From contig NZ_JAATEN010000003.1 of assembly GCF_012034935.1 (NCBI RefSeq), positions 356,284 to 420,283 of the forward strand: a DNA stretch of 64,000 bases. Direction: 5' to 3'. Source of the stretch: Streptomyces zingiberis. Its GTDB lineage: Bacteria; Actinomycetota; Actinomycetes; Streptomycetales; Streptomycetaceae. A program made the position numbers and the translations under genes. Under the pieces are notes generated by a model, which worked only from the letters and a program-made list of their open reading frames with translations, made no database searches and was not told the origin of the DNA. Shown here piece after piece: positions 44,312 through 53,364 of this stretch (its first letter is position 1; every line of letters begins with the position of its first letter).

Positions 44312-45442
44312 GTGAAGCTTCAGCGCAGGAACGCCCGCGGTCTGCGGGCCGTCACCCTCGGCGCGGCCGCCGTCTCCACGGCCCTGCTCCTCACCGCGTG
44401 CGGCTCGGACGACAACACCCAGCAGGGCGGCGCGGACACCACCAAGGCCGCCGGCAACATCAAGTGCGGTGGCGAGGGCAAGCTGCTCGCCTCGGGCTCC
44501 TCGGCGCAGAAGAACGCCATGGACCTGTGGATCAAGAACTACATGGCCGCCTGTCCGGATGTGCAGATCAACTACAACCCGATCGGCTCCGGCGGTGGCA
44601 TCACCCAGTTCAACCAGGGGACCACCGCCTTCGCCGGCTCCGACTCCGCCCTCAAGGAGGACGAGGTCGAGGCGTCGAAGAAGATCTGCAAGGACGGCCA
44701 GGGCATCAACCTGCCGCTGGTCGGCGGCCCGGTCGCCGTGAGCTACAACCTCTCCGGCGTGGACGACCTGGTGCTGGACGCGCCCACCCTCGCCAAGATC
44801 TTCGACTCGAAGATCAAGAAGTGGGACGACCCGGCGATCAAGAAGCTCAACCCGGACGCCGAGCTGCCGTCCACCGACATCCAGGCGTTCCACCGCTCGG
44901 ACGAGTCGGGCACCACGCAGAACCTCGGCAAGTACCTGGGTGCCGCGGCCGAGAAGGACTGGAGTTACGTGGCGGAGAAGTCCTGGCCCGCCAAGGGCGG
45001 CCAGTCCGCGAGCGGCTCCTCCGGCGTCGCCGCGCAGGTCAAGCAGGTCGAGGGGGCCATCGGTTACTTCGAGCTCTCCTACGCCACCAGCAACGACCTC
45101 AACTCGGTGAAGCTCGACACCGGCGCCGCCGAGCCCGTCGAGGCCACGTCCGAGAACGCCTCCAAGGCCATCGCCGCGGCCAAGGTCGTGGGCGAGGGCG
45201 ACGACCTCGCCCTGGAGCTGGACTACACGACCAAGGCCGACGGCGCCTACCCGATCATCCTCGTCACCTACGAGATCGCCTGTGACAAGGGGAACAAGGC
45301 CGAGACGCTGGAGGCCATGAAGTCCTTCCTGACCTACGCGGCCGGCGAGGACGGCCAGAAGATCCTCTCCGACGAGGGCTACGCCCCGGTCCCCGACGAG
45401 ATCGCCCAGAAGGTCCGTGAGGTCATCCCGACCCTCTCCTGA
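44312..45442 (+). CDS. pstS: Phosphate-binding lipoprotein PstS
   Basis: Binds inorganic phosphate outside the membrane and delivers it to the Pst ABC transporter. The 376-residue chain has a lipobox (LLLTACGSD) so it is lipid-anchored. Binding-site motifs are LASGSSAQKNAMDLWIKNY, IGSGGGITQFNQGTTAFAGS and HRSDESGTTQNLGKYL. The GTG at 44312 follows AAGGAAC. It is the first gene of pstSCAB, driven by the PHO box. A hairpin follows before pstC, which should make PstS much more abundant than the permease. Confidence 0.95.
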   Translation: MKLQRRNARGLRAVTLGAAAVSTALLLTACGSDDNTQQGGADTTKAAGNIKCGGEGKLLASGSSAQKNAMDLWIKNYMAACPDVQINYNPIGSGGGITQFNQGTTAFAGSDSALKEDEVEASKKICKDGQGINLPLVGGPVAVSYNLSGVDDLVLDAPTLAKIFDSKIKKWDDPAIKKLNPDAELPSTDIQAFHRSDESGTTQNLGKYLGAAAEKDWSYVAEKSWPAKGGQSASGSSGVAAQVKQVEGAIGYFELSYATSNDLNSVKLDTGAAEPVEATSENASKAIAAAKVVGEGDDLALELDYTTKADGAYPIILVTYEIACDKGNKAETLEAMKSFLTYAAGEDGQKILSDEGYAPVPDEIAQKVREVIPTLS

Positions 45443-45455
45443 TCCCGGCCCGGCC

Positions 45456-45485
45456 GGCGGGCCCCGCCTCGCGCGGGGGCCCGCC
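45456..45485 (+). terminator. Intercistronic hairpin pstS-pstC
   Basis: GGCGGGCCCC and its exact complement flank a 10-nt loop, between the pstS stop and the pstC start. Likely partial terminator or 3' stabiliser of pstS mRNA. Confidence 0.65.
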
Positions 45486-45549
45486 ACCTCCGGGCCTCCC
45501 ATCCGGTGCACCGCCGCCAGGGGAACCTCCCCACCAGACCGGAGCCATC

Positions 45550-46545
45550 ATGAACCCACCCACCTCCACGGCGCCCCCGCCGGCGCCGCTTCCACCGCAG
45601 CCGGCCGCGAAGGGCGGGGCCACCCGCCCCGGGGACCGGATCTTCGTCGGGCTCTCCCGGGGCTCGGGCGTGCTGCTGCTGGTGATCATGGCCGCCATCG
45701 CGGTCTTCCTCACCTACCGCGCCTACATCGCGATCTCCGACAACCAGGCGAACTTCCTCACCGCCTTCGAGTGGAACCCGCAGGGGCAGCCCCCGCAGTT
45801 CGGCATCGCGATCCTCGCCTACGGCACCGTGGTCAGCTCGATCATCGCCATGGCCATCGCGGTGCCCATCGCCGTGGGCATCGCCCTGTTCGTCTCCCAC
45901 TACGCCCCGCGCCGGATGGCCTCCCCGCTGGCGTACGTGATCGACCTGCTCGCCGCCGTCCCCAGCATCGTCTACGGCCTGTGGGGCGCGCTGGTGCTGG
46001 TGCCGTACCTCGACGGCATGAACAGCTGGCTCGACCAGTACCTCGGCTGGACCTACATCTTCGAGAAGACCTCCAGCGGTCCCGCCCGCAACCTCTTCAC
46101 CGTCGGCATCCTGCTCGCCGTGATGATCCTGCCCGTCATCACCAACGTGACCCGCGAGGTGTTCCTGCAGGTTCCGCGGGCGCACGAGGAGGCCGCGCTG
46201 GCGCTCGGCGCCACCCGCTGGGAGGTCATCCGGATGTCGGTGCTGCCCTTCGGCCGCTCCGGCATCATCAGCGCCTCCATGCTGGGGCTGGGCCGCGCGC
46301 TCGGCGAGACGATGGCCGTGGCCACCGTCCTCTCCCCGAGCTTCCTCTTCTCCGGCCATCTGCTGGACCCGGGCGGCGGCACGTTCGCCCAGAACATCGC
46401 CGCCAAGTTCAACGAGGCCAACGAGTACGGCCGGGACGCGCTCATCGCCTCCGGCCTCGTGCTGTTCGTCATGACCCTGATCGTCAACGGCGCGGCCCGG
46501 ATGATCATCGCCCGCCGCAAGGAGTACTCGGGGGCCAACGCATGA
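45550..46545 (+). CDS. pstC: Phosphate ABC transporter permease PstC
   Basis: One of the two membrane permeases of the high-affinity phosphate uptake system. The 331-residue chain has six hydrophobic segments and the permease motif EEAALALGATRWEVIRMSVLP (EAA loop) that contacts PstB. The ATG has GGAG upstream. The stop overlaps the start of pstA (ATGA), as in most pst operons. Confidence 0.95.
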   Translation: MNPPTSTAPPPAPLPPQPAAKGGATRPGDRIFVGLSRGSGVLLLVIMAAIAVFLTYRAYIAISDNQANFLTAFEWNPQGQPPQFGIAILAYGTVVSSIIAMAIAVPIAVGIALFVSHYAPRRMASPLAYVIDLLAAVPSIVYGLWGALVLVPYLDGMNSWLDQYLGWTYIFEKTSSGPARNLFTVGILLAVMILPVITNVTREVFLQVPRAHEEAALALGATRWEVIRMSVLPFGRSGIISASMLGLGRALGETMAVATVLSPSFLFSGHLLDPGGGTFAQNIAAKFNEANEYGRDALIASGLVLFVMTLIVNGAARMIIARRKEYSGANA

Positions 46546-47618
46546 GCCACACCGTCATGGACCGGGCGCCGGCCACCGAGGCCCCCGCCCCCCGCTCCCT
46601 CGCCCACCGGCGGCTGCCGCGCTGGGCGCCCGCCGCCCTCGCGGTGGCCTCCGCCGCTCTCGGCGCGGGGATCGGCCTGGCCGCGGGCTTCGAGAGCCGG
46701 GTGCAGTGGGGGCTGATCGCGGCCCTGCTCTTCGTCGTCTCCACCTACGCGGTGACCACGGCCGTCGAGGGGTCCCGGCAGGCGAAGGATCGTATCGCCA
46801 CCAGTGTCGTCTGGGTCTGCTTCGTCCTCGCGGTGGTGCCGCTGGCCTCCCTCGCGTGGACGACCGTCGAGCGCGGCTCCCGCATCCTCGACGGCTACTT
46901 CCTCAGCCACTCCATGGCCGGGCTGAACCAGAACACCCCCGGCGGCGGCATCTACCACGCGCTGATCGGCACCCTGGAGCAGGTCGGCATCGCGACCCTC
47001 ATCGCCGTGCCGATCGGCCTGCTGACCGCGATCTACCTGGTCGAGTACGGCCGGGGCCGGCTGGCGCAGGCCGTCACCTTCTTCGTGGACGTCATGACCG
47101 GCATCCCGTCGATCGTCGCCGGCCTGTTCATCCTCTCCACCTGGGTGCTGACCTTCGGCATGGGGCCCTCCGGCTTCGCCGGCTCGCTGGCCCTGACCAT
47201 CTTGATGATGCCGGTCGTCGTCCGGTCCACCGAGGAGATGCTCAAGCTCGTCCCGAACGAGCTGCGCGAGGCGTCGCTGGCCCTCGGCGTCCCCAAGTGG
47301 CGGACGATCCTCAAGGTCGTGCTGCCCACCGCGATCGGCGGCATCACCACCGGCGTGATGCTGGCGGTCGCGCGCATCGCGGGTGAGACGGCGCCGGTAC
47401 TGCTGCTGGTCCTGGGCAGTTCGTTCATCAACAACGACCCCTTCGACGGCACCCAGGCCTCGCTGCCGCTCTACGTGTACCAGGAGTACATGCTCGGCAC
47501 CCCGCACTCCTACGACCGGGCCTGGGGCGCCGCGCTCGTGCTGATCATCTTCGTGATGGTCCTCAACCTGGTCGCCCGGGCCATCGCCCGCTGGAAGGCT
47601 CCCGCGACGGGCCGTTGA
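46542..47618 (+). CDS. pstA: Phosphate ABC transporter permease PstA
   Basis: Second permease subunit, 358 residues, with more N-terminal TM helices than PstC. The transmembrane core has the motif [20 protein letters not shown] (EAA loop). The ATG at 46542 overlaps the pstC stop by four bases, so translation is coupled. It is followed 53 bp later by pstB. Confidence 0.95.
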   Translation: MSHTVMDRAPATEAPAPRSLAHRRLPRWAPAALAVASAALGAGIGLAAGFESRVQWGLIAALLFVVSTYAVTTAVEGSRQAKDRIATSVVWVCFVLAVVPLASLAWTTVERGSRILDGYFLSHSMAGLNQNTPGGGIYHALIGTLEQVGIATLIAVPIGLLTAIYLVEYGRGRLAQAVTFFVDVMTGIPSIVAGLFILSTWVLTFGMGPSGFAGSLALTILMMPVVVRSTEEMLKLVPNELREASLALGVPKWRTILKVVLPTAIGGITTGVMLAVARIAGETAPVLLLVLGSSFINNDPFDGTQASLPLYVYQEYMLGTPHSYDRAWGAALVLIIFVMVLNLVARAIARWKAPATGR

Positions 47619-47671
47619 CCCACCGAAGCGGCTCCGTGCCCGGGGCCATCCACACGATTGCGAGCAACACC

Positions 47672-48448
47672 ATGGCCAAGCGCATCGACATCAGCGGCCT
47701 CAGCGCCTACTACGGCGGTCACAAGGCGATCGAGGACATCTCGATGACCGTCGAACCCCGCTCCGTGACGGCCTTCATCGGCCCGTCCGGCTGCGGCAAG
47801 TCCACCTTCCTCCGCACCCTCAACCGCATGCACGAGGTGACCCCCGGCGGCCGGGTCGAGGGCAAGGTGCTGCTGGACGACGAGGACCTCTACGGATCGC
47901 AGGTCGACCCCGTCGCGGTCCGCCGCACCGTCGGCATGGTCTTCCAGCGCCCCAACCCCTTCCCGACCATGTCGATCTACGACAACGTGGCGGCCGGCCT
48001 GCGGCTGGGCGGTTCGTACAGGAAGAGCGAGCTGGACTCCGTGGTGGAGAAGTCGCTGCGGGGCGCCAACCTCTGGAACGAGGTCAAGGACCGGCTGAAC
48101 AAGCCCGGTTCGGGCCTCTCCGGCGGCCAGCAGCAGCGGCTGTGCATCGCCCGCGCCATCGCCGTCGAGCCGCAGGTGCTGCTGATGGACGAGCCCTGCT
48201 CCGCCCTCGACCCGATATCCACCCTCGCCATCGAGGACCTGATCGGCGAGCTCAAGGAGCGCTTCACGATCGTCATCGTGACGCACAACATGCAGCAGGC
48301 GGCGCGGGTCTCGGACCGCACGGCCTTCTTCAACCTGGCGGCCGTGGGCAAGCCGGGGAAGCTCATCGAGATCGACGAGACCGAGCGGATCTTCTCCAAC
48401 CCCTCGGTCCAGGCCACCGAGGACTACATCTCCGGCCGCTTCGGCTGA
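47672..48448 (+). CDS. pstB: Phosphate ABC transporter ATPase PstB
   Basis: Energises phosphate uptake by PstCA. The 258-residue chain is the standard length: Walker [18 protein letters not shown]-loop [13 protein letters not shown], signature [15 protein letters not shown], Walker [14 protein letters not shown], and the switch His ([10 protein letters not shown]). ATG 47672 is used; a start at 47615 would add 19 non-conserved residues. The pst operon ends here; phoU is not adjacent. Confidence 0.95.
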   Translation: MAKRIDISGLSAYYGGHKAIEDISMTVEPRSVTAFIGPSGCGKSTFLRTLNRMHEVTPGGRVEGKVLLDDEDLYGSQVDPVAVRRTVGMVFQRPNPFPTMSIYDNVAAGLRLGGSYRKSELDSVVEKSLRGANLWNEVKDRLNKPGSGLSGGQQQRLCIARAIAVEPQVLLMDEPCSALDPISTLAIEDLIGELKERFTIVIVTHNMQQAARVSDRTAFFNLAAVGKPGKLIEIDETERIFSNPSVQATEDYISGRFG

Positions 48449-48534
48449 GAACGGCCGGCCCGGGGGCCGTGGCGGCTCAGTTCCGTCCGGCCCTGACGGG
48501 GCTGTTCCTCCGGCCCTCCCGGGCCGGAAATCGT

Positions 48535-48568
48535 CCCCGCGGTGCTGCATGGCGGTGCCACCGCGGGG
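48535..48568. terminator. Hairpin after pstB
   Basis: CCCCGCGGTG and its exact complement flank a 14-nt loop in the 281-bp gap between the convergent pstB and PiT genes. A second hairpin (CCGGCCC-TCCC-GGGCCGG) lies just before it near 48510. Confidence 0.6.
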
Positions 48569-48729
48569 CCGCAGGGCCCGCCCCCGGCGCACGGGGGCGG
48601 GCCCACTCCCGTGTCCGGGACGCCGCCATCGAGGGCAACGGTCACCCCGGAAGCGACGGACCGGCCGGACCGGACCGGGGCCGGCACGAGGCGGAGAAGG
48701 GCCGGGGCGGGGACGGGCCGGGGCCGGGA

Positions 48730-49728
48730 TCAGCCCAGGGCGAGTTGGACGGCCCAGAAGGAGAGGGCGGCCACCAGCGCGGCGGCGGGCATCGTGATGA
48801 ACCAGCCCATGACGATGTTCTTGGCGACACCCCAGCGCACGGCCTTGAGCCGGCGGGTGGAGCCCACGCCCATGATCGCCGAGGTGATGACGTGGGTGGT
48901 GGAGATCGGCGCGTGGAACATGAAGGAGGCCGTGTACATGACGGAGGCGGCCGTGGTCTCCGCGGCGAAGCCCTGCGGCGGGTCGAGCTCGATGATGCGC
49001 CGGCCCAGGGTCCGCATGATCCGCCAGCCGCCCGCGTAGGTGCCGAGGGAGAGCATCAGCGCGCAGGAGATCTTCACCCAGACCGGGATCTGGTCGCCGT
49101 AGTCCTCCACATCGGCGATGACCAGGGCCATCACCACGATGCCCATGGTCTTCTGCGCGTCCTGGAGACCGTGGCCGAGCGCCATGCCCGCGGCGGACAC
49201 CGTCTGCGCTATGCGGAAGTGCCGCTTCGACTTGTGCGGGTTGGAGCGACGGAAGAGCCAGAGGATGGCCGTCATCGCCAGATAGCCGAGCCCGAGGCCG
49301 ACCAGCGGGGAGAGGATCATCGGGATGACGACCTTCTCGACGACGCCCATCCAGTAGACCGCGATGGAACCGGCCAGCGCGGCGCCGACCATGCCCCCGA
49401 ACAGGGCGTGGCTGGAACTCGACGGCAGACCGAAGTACCAGGTGATCATGTTCCAGACGATCGCGCCGACGAGGGCGGCGAACAGGATCGCCATCCCGCG
49501 CGAGCCGCTGGGCGTCTCGATCAGCCCCTGGCTGACCGTCTTGGCCACGCCACTGCCCAGGAAGGCGCCCGCGAGGTTCATCACGGCGGCCATCAGCAGG
49601 GCGACCCGCGGGGTCAGCGCGCGGGTGGAGACCGAGGTGGCGATGGCGTTCGCGGAGTCGTGGAAACCGTTGGTGTAGGTGAAACCGAGGGCCACCCCGA
49701 TGGTGACGATGAGTGCGAAGGTGTCCAC
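48730..49728 (-). CDS. Low-affinity inorganic phosphate transporter (PiT family)
   Basis: Secondary phosphate permease driven by the proton gradient, often as metal-phosphate. The 332-residue chain has two PiT repeats with signatures TYTNGFHDSANAIATSVSTR and HALFGGMVGAALAGS, plus MFHAPISTTHVITSAIMGVG in the second. About ten TM helices. GTG start at 49728. It follows its DUF47 partner by 6 bp, so the pair is an operon, convergent with pstSCAB. Confidence 0.93.
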   Translation of the reverse strand: MDTFALIVTIGVALGFTYTNGFHDSANAIATSVSTRALTPRVALLMAAVMNLAGAFLGSGVAKTVSQGLIETPSGSRGMAILFAALVGAIVWNMITWYFGLPSSSSHALFGGMVGAALAGSIAVYWMGVVEKVVIPMILSPLVGLGLGYLAMTAILWLFRRSNPHKSKRHFRIAQTVSAAGMALGHGLQDAQKTMGIVVMALVIADVEDYGDQIPVWVKISCALMLSLGTYAGGWRIMRTLGRRIIELDPPQGFAAETTAASVMYTASFMFHAPISTTHVITSAIMGVGSTRRLKAVRWGVAKNIVMGWFITMPAAALVAALSFWAVQLALG

Positions 49729-49734
49729 CGGGGG

Positions 49735-50355
49735 TCAGGACTCCTTGACCGCGATCGTCTCGACCGTGTTGGCCACGTGCTCGAAGGCGTCCGCGGCCTC
49801 TTCCAGCACGTCCACGATCTGCTTCAGCTTGAGCACGTCCATCGCGTCGTACTTGCCGTCGAACAGGTGCGCGAGCAGCTTGCGGTGGATCTGGTCGGCC
49901 TGGTTCTCCAGGCGGTTGACCTCGATCCAGTACTCCGTGAGGTTGGTCATCGTGCGCAGGTTGGGCATCGCCTCGGCGGTGAGTTCCGCCGCCCGCGCCA
50001 GCACCTCGATCTGCTGGTCGATGCCCTTCGGCAGGGTCTCGATCTGGTAGAGGACGACCAGGTCGACGGCCTCCTCCATGAAGTCCATGATGTCGTCCAG
50101 CGACGAGGCCAGGGAGTAGATGTCCTCGCGGTCGAACGGCGTGATGAAGGAGGAGTTCAGCTGGTGGAAGATGGCGTGGGTGGCGTCGTCCCCGGCGTGC
50201 TCCGCCGCCCGCATCCGGTCGGCGATCTCACCCCGGGCGGAGGGTTCCGCGCCGAGCAGTTCCATCAGGAGCTTGGAGCCGGTGACGATGTTGTCCGCGG
50301 AGGCGGCGAACATGTCGTAGAAGCTCGTCTCCCTGGGGGTCAGACGAAAGCGCAC
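49735..50355 (-). CDS. DUF47 (PhoU-like) partner of PiT
   Basis: A 206-residue all-helical protein of the DUF47/PhoU-like family (FYDMFAASADNIVTGSKLLM, FDREDIYSLASSLDDIMDFM, IHRKLLAHLFDGKYDAMDVL). The acidic FDREDIxxLxxxLDD motif likely binds metal clusters, as in PhoU. Genes of this type are regularly fused to or beside PiT genes and are thought to control the transporter. GTG 50355 has GAGGAAC upstream. A longer start at 50472 is not supported. Confidence 0.9.
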   Translation of the reverse strand: MRFRLTPRETSFYDMFAASADNIVTGSKLLMELLGAEPSARGEIADRMRAAEHAGDDATHAIFHQLNSSFITPFDREDIYSLASSLDDIMDFMEEAVDLVVLYQIETLPKGIDQQIEVLARAAELTAEAMPNLRTMTNLTEYWIEVNRLENQADQIHRKLLAHLFDGKYDAMDVLKLKQIVDVLEEAADAFEHVANTVETIAVKES

Positions 50356-50500
50356 GGCGGGTTCCTCAGGGGTGCGATAGGGGACTGGGCCGATGCTAAA
50401 CGCATCTTTCCGGCCACTGCTAGCCGGTCGTCTTCGATGACGGCCACGGGACAGCGTACCCACCCCGGGCACCGGGAATCGGGCCCCAACTCCGGTAGTC

Positions 50501-50519
50501 TATACCGGGCAGGGGTATA
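50501..50519 (+). promoter_or_regulatory. CsoR operator upstream of csoR
   Basis: TATACC-N7-GGTATA, the typical GC-flanked CsoR dyad with A/T ends, overlaps the promoter region (TAGTCT, 50496-50501). This implies copper-controlled autoregulation. Confidence 0.7.
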
Positions 50520-50630
50520 TGGACCTGGTACGCCGCTTTTGCCGGGACCGGACCGGTTCGCCAGGGAACGAGACAGGACCCCCGCCGCGCACCGGCGGAC
50601 GGGACCGCGGGAGACAGCGGGAGGACGGCC

Positions 50631-50933
50631 ATGACAGCCACCGGGACCGGCGTGCACGGCTACAGCGCGCAGAAGGACCAGCACCTCAAGCGGCTCCGCC
50701 GGATCGAGGGGCAGATCCGCGGCCTCCAGCGCATGGTCGAGGAGGACGTCTACTGCATCGACATACTCACCCAGGTGTCCGCGTCCACCAAGGCGCTCCA
50801 GTCCTTCGCCCTCCAGCTCCTGGAGGAGCACCTGCGCCACTGCGTGGCGGCCGCGGCCGCCGAGGGCGGCGCGGAGACCGACGCCAAGGTGGCCGAGGCG
50901 ACCGCCGCCATCGCCCGCCTGCTCCGCACCTGA
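50631..50933 (+). CDS. csoR: Copper-sensing repressor CsoR
   Basis: A 100-residue all-helical DUF156 repressor. Copper ligands fit the C-H-C pattern: Cys in EDVYCIDILTQVSASTKAL, His and Cys in LLEEHLRHCVAAA. Other marks are LKRLRRIEGQIRGLQRMVEE. The ATG has GGGAGGACGG upstream. Its own operator lies in front. No copper ATPase or CopZ gene is adjacent, so its other targets must be elsewhere. Confidence 0.9.
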   Translation: MTATGTGVHGYSAQKDQHLKRLRRIEGQIRGLQRMVEEDVYCIDILTQVSASTKALQSFALQLLEEHLRHCVAAAAAEGGAETDAKVAEATAAIARLLRT

Positions 50934-50947
50934 CGCCGCGCGCCCCC

Positions 50948-51031
50948 GGCCGAGCCGGCGGTCCGGCGGCCCCTCCGCGTCACTCGCCCCGCCGGGCGAC
51001 ACTGCGGGGCCGCCGGACCGCCGGCTCGGCC
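50948..51031. terminator. 26-bp perfect inverted repeat after csoR
   Basis: The arm at 50948-50973 is exactly complementary to 51006-51031, with a 32-nt loop. The distal arm lies inside the 3' coding part of the convergent small gene, the stop codon of which is in the loop. Likely a bidirectional terminator of unusual length. Confidence 0.7.
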
Positions 51032-51261
51032 CCCACCTCCAGCACCTCGTCGATCCGGTCCGGGCTGAGCCGCTCCTCCACCGCCGCCGAAGCCGCGATC
51101 ATCAGTTCCCCGCACAGCTCGATCTCGGCGAGGGCGAGATGGTCGTGAACCCTCCGCGTGATGTGGCAGGACATCGACACCCGTGTCACCTCCTCCTCCA
51201 CGAGCTCCACCCGTTCGTCCGCGCTCAGCCCAGCGTAGGGAGCCGGACACGGTACGCGCAT
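50980..51261 (-). CDS. Hypothetical 93-residue protein
   Basis: Not recognised. It reads MRVPCPAPYAGLSADERVEL, then VEEEVTRVSMSCHITRRVHD, LALAEIELCGELMIAASAAV, with a helical, acidic middle and a basic tail. No TM or signal peptide. Supports: codon use in the middle fits a real gene, and the ATG has no competing upstream start. Against: no clear ribosome site, and its last ~10 codons form one arm of a perfect 26-bp inverted repeat. Convergent with csoR. Confidence 0.55.
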   Translation of the reverse strand: MRVPCPAPYAGLSADERVELVEEEVTRVSMSCHITRRVHDHLALAEIELCGELMIAASAAVEERLSPDRIDEVLEVGAEPAVRRPRSVARRGE

Positions 51262-51346
51262 GGCACGGACGGACCATTTCCACCGGCCCCGCCGGGTGGC
51301 CCGCCCCCGGCCGGCGGGGCCGGGCCGCGCCTTTCCCGGCCGCCGC

Positions 51347-52240
51347 TCAGGGCGCGGTGACGGCGATCGTCCCCGCGTAGATGGCCTCCTCCGGCGGGAG
51401 CCGGACGTCCACCCGGGCGCCGAAGCCGTGCAGTACCGTCACCGACACCACCTGCAACTCGGCCGCGCCCGGCGGCGCGGCGGAGAAGGTGAAGCGGTGC
51501 CGTACCTCCCGCAGCCGTCCGAAGTCGTCCAGGAAGACGTCGAACGGCACGGTGCTGGTCCGGAACCCCCGCGCCGCCGCGAGAAGCGCCCCCCGCGCGT
51601 GGGACGCCTTCTGAGCGGCCCGGCGGATGTCCGCCGTCCCACGGTAATGACGGACGCGGGCGCCGTCGCGTTCCGCCCGGCCCTCGCCGACGTAGGTCAC
51701 CTCGCGGGTGCCGCGCAGCAGTTCCGCCGCCGCCAGCGGGTCGGTGGCGCCCCCCGTCACCAGATTGCCGTCGGCCAGCGAGGCCGTGTGGATCCGCACC
51801 CACTTGTCGGGCGGGACGCCCGCGCCCCGGTTCTTCAGGTACACCTCGCCGGGGACGAGGAGTTCGGTGACCGGGCGGTGCCCCGCCTCCCCCGCCGCGT
51901 CCCCGGGGAGCACCACGCGGAGCCGGCCACGCCGCGCGGCGAAGTCGAAGACGCCGGAGCCGCGGATGGTGACCCGGGTGCCCCCGGTGGCCGATTCCAG
52001 TGAGGTCCGCGCCCGGGAACTGCCCGAGCGCACCAGGACGTCGGCGGCGCGCTGCACGCGCGCCAGATCGCCGGCGGCGGAGGGTTCGGCCGCGACCGAG
52101 AGGTCCCCGCCGCCGGGCGCGGAACAGCCCGCCGCCGGACCCGCCGCCAAGGCGGCCGCCAGGCCGAGGGCGAGCGTCCCGCGCCCGCGCCGCCGGCCGT
52201 GGAGCCGTTCCCTCCGCCGTCCGTGCCGCTGCACCACCAT
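51347..52240 (-). CDS. Lipoprotein, LppX/LprG-like
   Basis: A 297-residue exported protein. After a basic head (RRRERLHGRRRGRG) comes a hydrophobic segment and lipobox (GPAAGCSAPG) for lipid attachment. The mature part is beta-rich: GTRVTIRGSGVFDF, PVTELLVPGEVYLKNRG, DKWVRIHTASLADG, RHRFTFSAAPPGAAELQ. This pattern resembles actinomycete lipoproteins that bind lipids (LppX/LprG group) but identity is low. ATG 52240. Not in an obvious operon. Confidence 0.8.
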   Translation of the reverse strand: MVVQRHGRRRERLHGRRRGRGTLALGLAAALAAGPAAGCSAPGGGDLSVAAEPSAAGDLARVQRAADVLVRSGSSRARTSLESATGGTRVTIRGSGVFDFAARRGRLRVVLPGDAAGEAGHRPVTELLVPGEVYLKNRGAGVPPDKWVRIHTASLADGNLVTGGATDPLAAAELLRGTREVTYVGEGRAERDGARVRHYRGTADIRRAAQKASHARGALLAAARGFRTSTVPFDVFLDDFGRLREVRHRFTFSAAPPGAAELQVVSVTVLHGFGARVDVRLPPEEAIYAGTIAVTAP

Positions 52241-52314
52241 CGGCTGCGCACCCCCAGGAGACCGCGGTGTTCGGTGTCTCCCCTAACGACCGCTCCGGCC
52301 GCCCGTCACGGCGG

Positions 52315-52320
52315 TACGGT
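52315..52320 (+). promoter_or_regulatory. Leaderless -10 element of the CxC small protein gene
   Basis: TACGGT, 6 nt before the GTG at 52327. Confidence 0.4.
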
Positions 52321-52326
52321 GGTGCG

Positions 52327-52509
52327 GTGCGAGGGCGAACTCCCGGGGACCCACCCGGGCAGGACGGGGACCACCGGACGGAGACCGGCGAGCGCGGGGC
52401 CTTCGCCCTGGCGCGCTGTTCCTGCGGCTGGGCCGGGCCGGCCCGGCGGGCGCGGGACCGCGCGCGGGCTGACGCGGAGGCCCACAGCGGCGCGCCGCCC
52501 ACGGACTGA
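52327..52509 (+). CDS. Small protein with CxCGW motif (60 aa)
   Basis: Encodes 60 residues: a polar head (RGRTPGDPPGQDGDHRTETG), then ALARCSCGWAGPARRARDRA and a His-containing acidic end (RADAEAHSGAPPTD). The CSCGW pair followed by a basic helix and a His is a half zinc-ribbon-like pattern I have seen in short Streptomyces proteins. GTG start with a leaderless -10. Function unknown. The 147-bp gap after it has no other feature. Confidence 0.65.
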   Translation: MRGRTPGDPPGQDGDHRTETGERGAFALARCSCGWAGPARRARDRARADAEAHSGAPPTD

Positions 52510-52656
52510 GGTGGCGGGCGCGGACCGAAGCGGCGGGCACGGCCCGGGGAGCCGCACCGGCGCCGGGCCGAGGGGCCGGGCGGCCCGGACGGCCTGCGAC
52601 CCCGATGGCCCCGCCCCGGTCACGGGCCGGACGGGCGGTGCCGGCCCGGGCCTGGT

Positions 52657-53364
52657 TCAGGCCGCGAGGTTGCGCTCGCGGTCCTCCGCCGACGGCGACC
52701 CCGGCTCGCCGCCCTCCGGCCGCGTCCCCCGCGCCTGGACCAGCCAGCCGGCCCGGGAGCCGGCGACGGTGCGCATCAGCGGCGTGAGCATGGCCAGCGC
52801 GAGCGGGGCGAGCAGCAGGGTCACGGCGGTGCCGAGGGCGAAGCCGCCGATCACGTCGGTGGGGTAGTGCACGCCCATGTAGATCCGGCTGACGCCGGCC
52901 ACCACGGCCAGCACAATCGCCGCCAGCCCGAACTTGCGGTGGACGACGAAGATGCCGACGGCCAGCGCCATGGCGAGCGTCGAGTGGTCGCTGACGAAGG
53001 AGTAGTCGGTCTTCCCCTGGATCAGCACCTCGAGCCCCTGGTGGTCGAGGAAGGGCCGCGGCCGTTCGACGAAGTTGCGGATGGGGATGTTGGCCAGCAG
53101 CGCCAGGCCCGTCGCGAGCGGGGCCCAGACCAGGCCGGCCACCGCCGCCGGGGCGTCCGGCCGCTTCCTGACGACCCACCAGCAGCCCAGGAGGAGGAGC
53201 AGCACACCGAAGACGGTGCCGTACTCGCCGAACCACTCCATCGCCTGGTCGAACCAGTGCGGCGTGGCGGCGGTCAGGCCGTTGATGTCGTAGAGCAGTT
53301 CCACGTCCGGGCCCGCGTCCCCCGTGGTCTCCGCCACCGGCGACCCCGCCTCCAGTCCAGCCAT
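52657..53364 (-). CDS. PAP2-family membrane phosphatase
   Basis: A 235-residue polytopic enzyme with the three PAP2 motifs: KxxxxxxRP-like RNFVERPRPF, SDHS (in YSFVSDHSTLAMALAVGIF), and SRIYMGVHYPTDVIGG. It probably dephosphorylates lipid phosphates such as phosphatidate or undecaprenyl pyrophosphate at the membrane. The ATG at 53364 has AAGGGG upstream; 53394 is a longer, less likely start. Confidence 0.88.
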   Translation of the reverse strand: MAGLEAGSPVAETTGDAGPDVELLYDINGLTAATPHWFDQAMEWFGEYGTVFGVLLLLLGCWWVVRKRPDAPAAVAGLVWAPLATGLALLANIPIRNFVERPRPFLDHQGLEVLIQGKTDYSFVSDHSTLAMALAVGIFVVHRKFGLAAIVLAVVAGVSRIYMGVHYPTDVIGGFALGTAVTLLLAPLALAMLTPLMRTVAGSRAGWLVQARGTRPEGGEPGSPSAEDRERNLAA

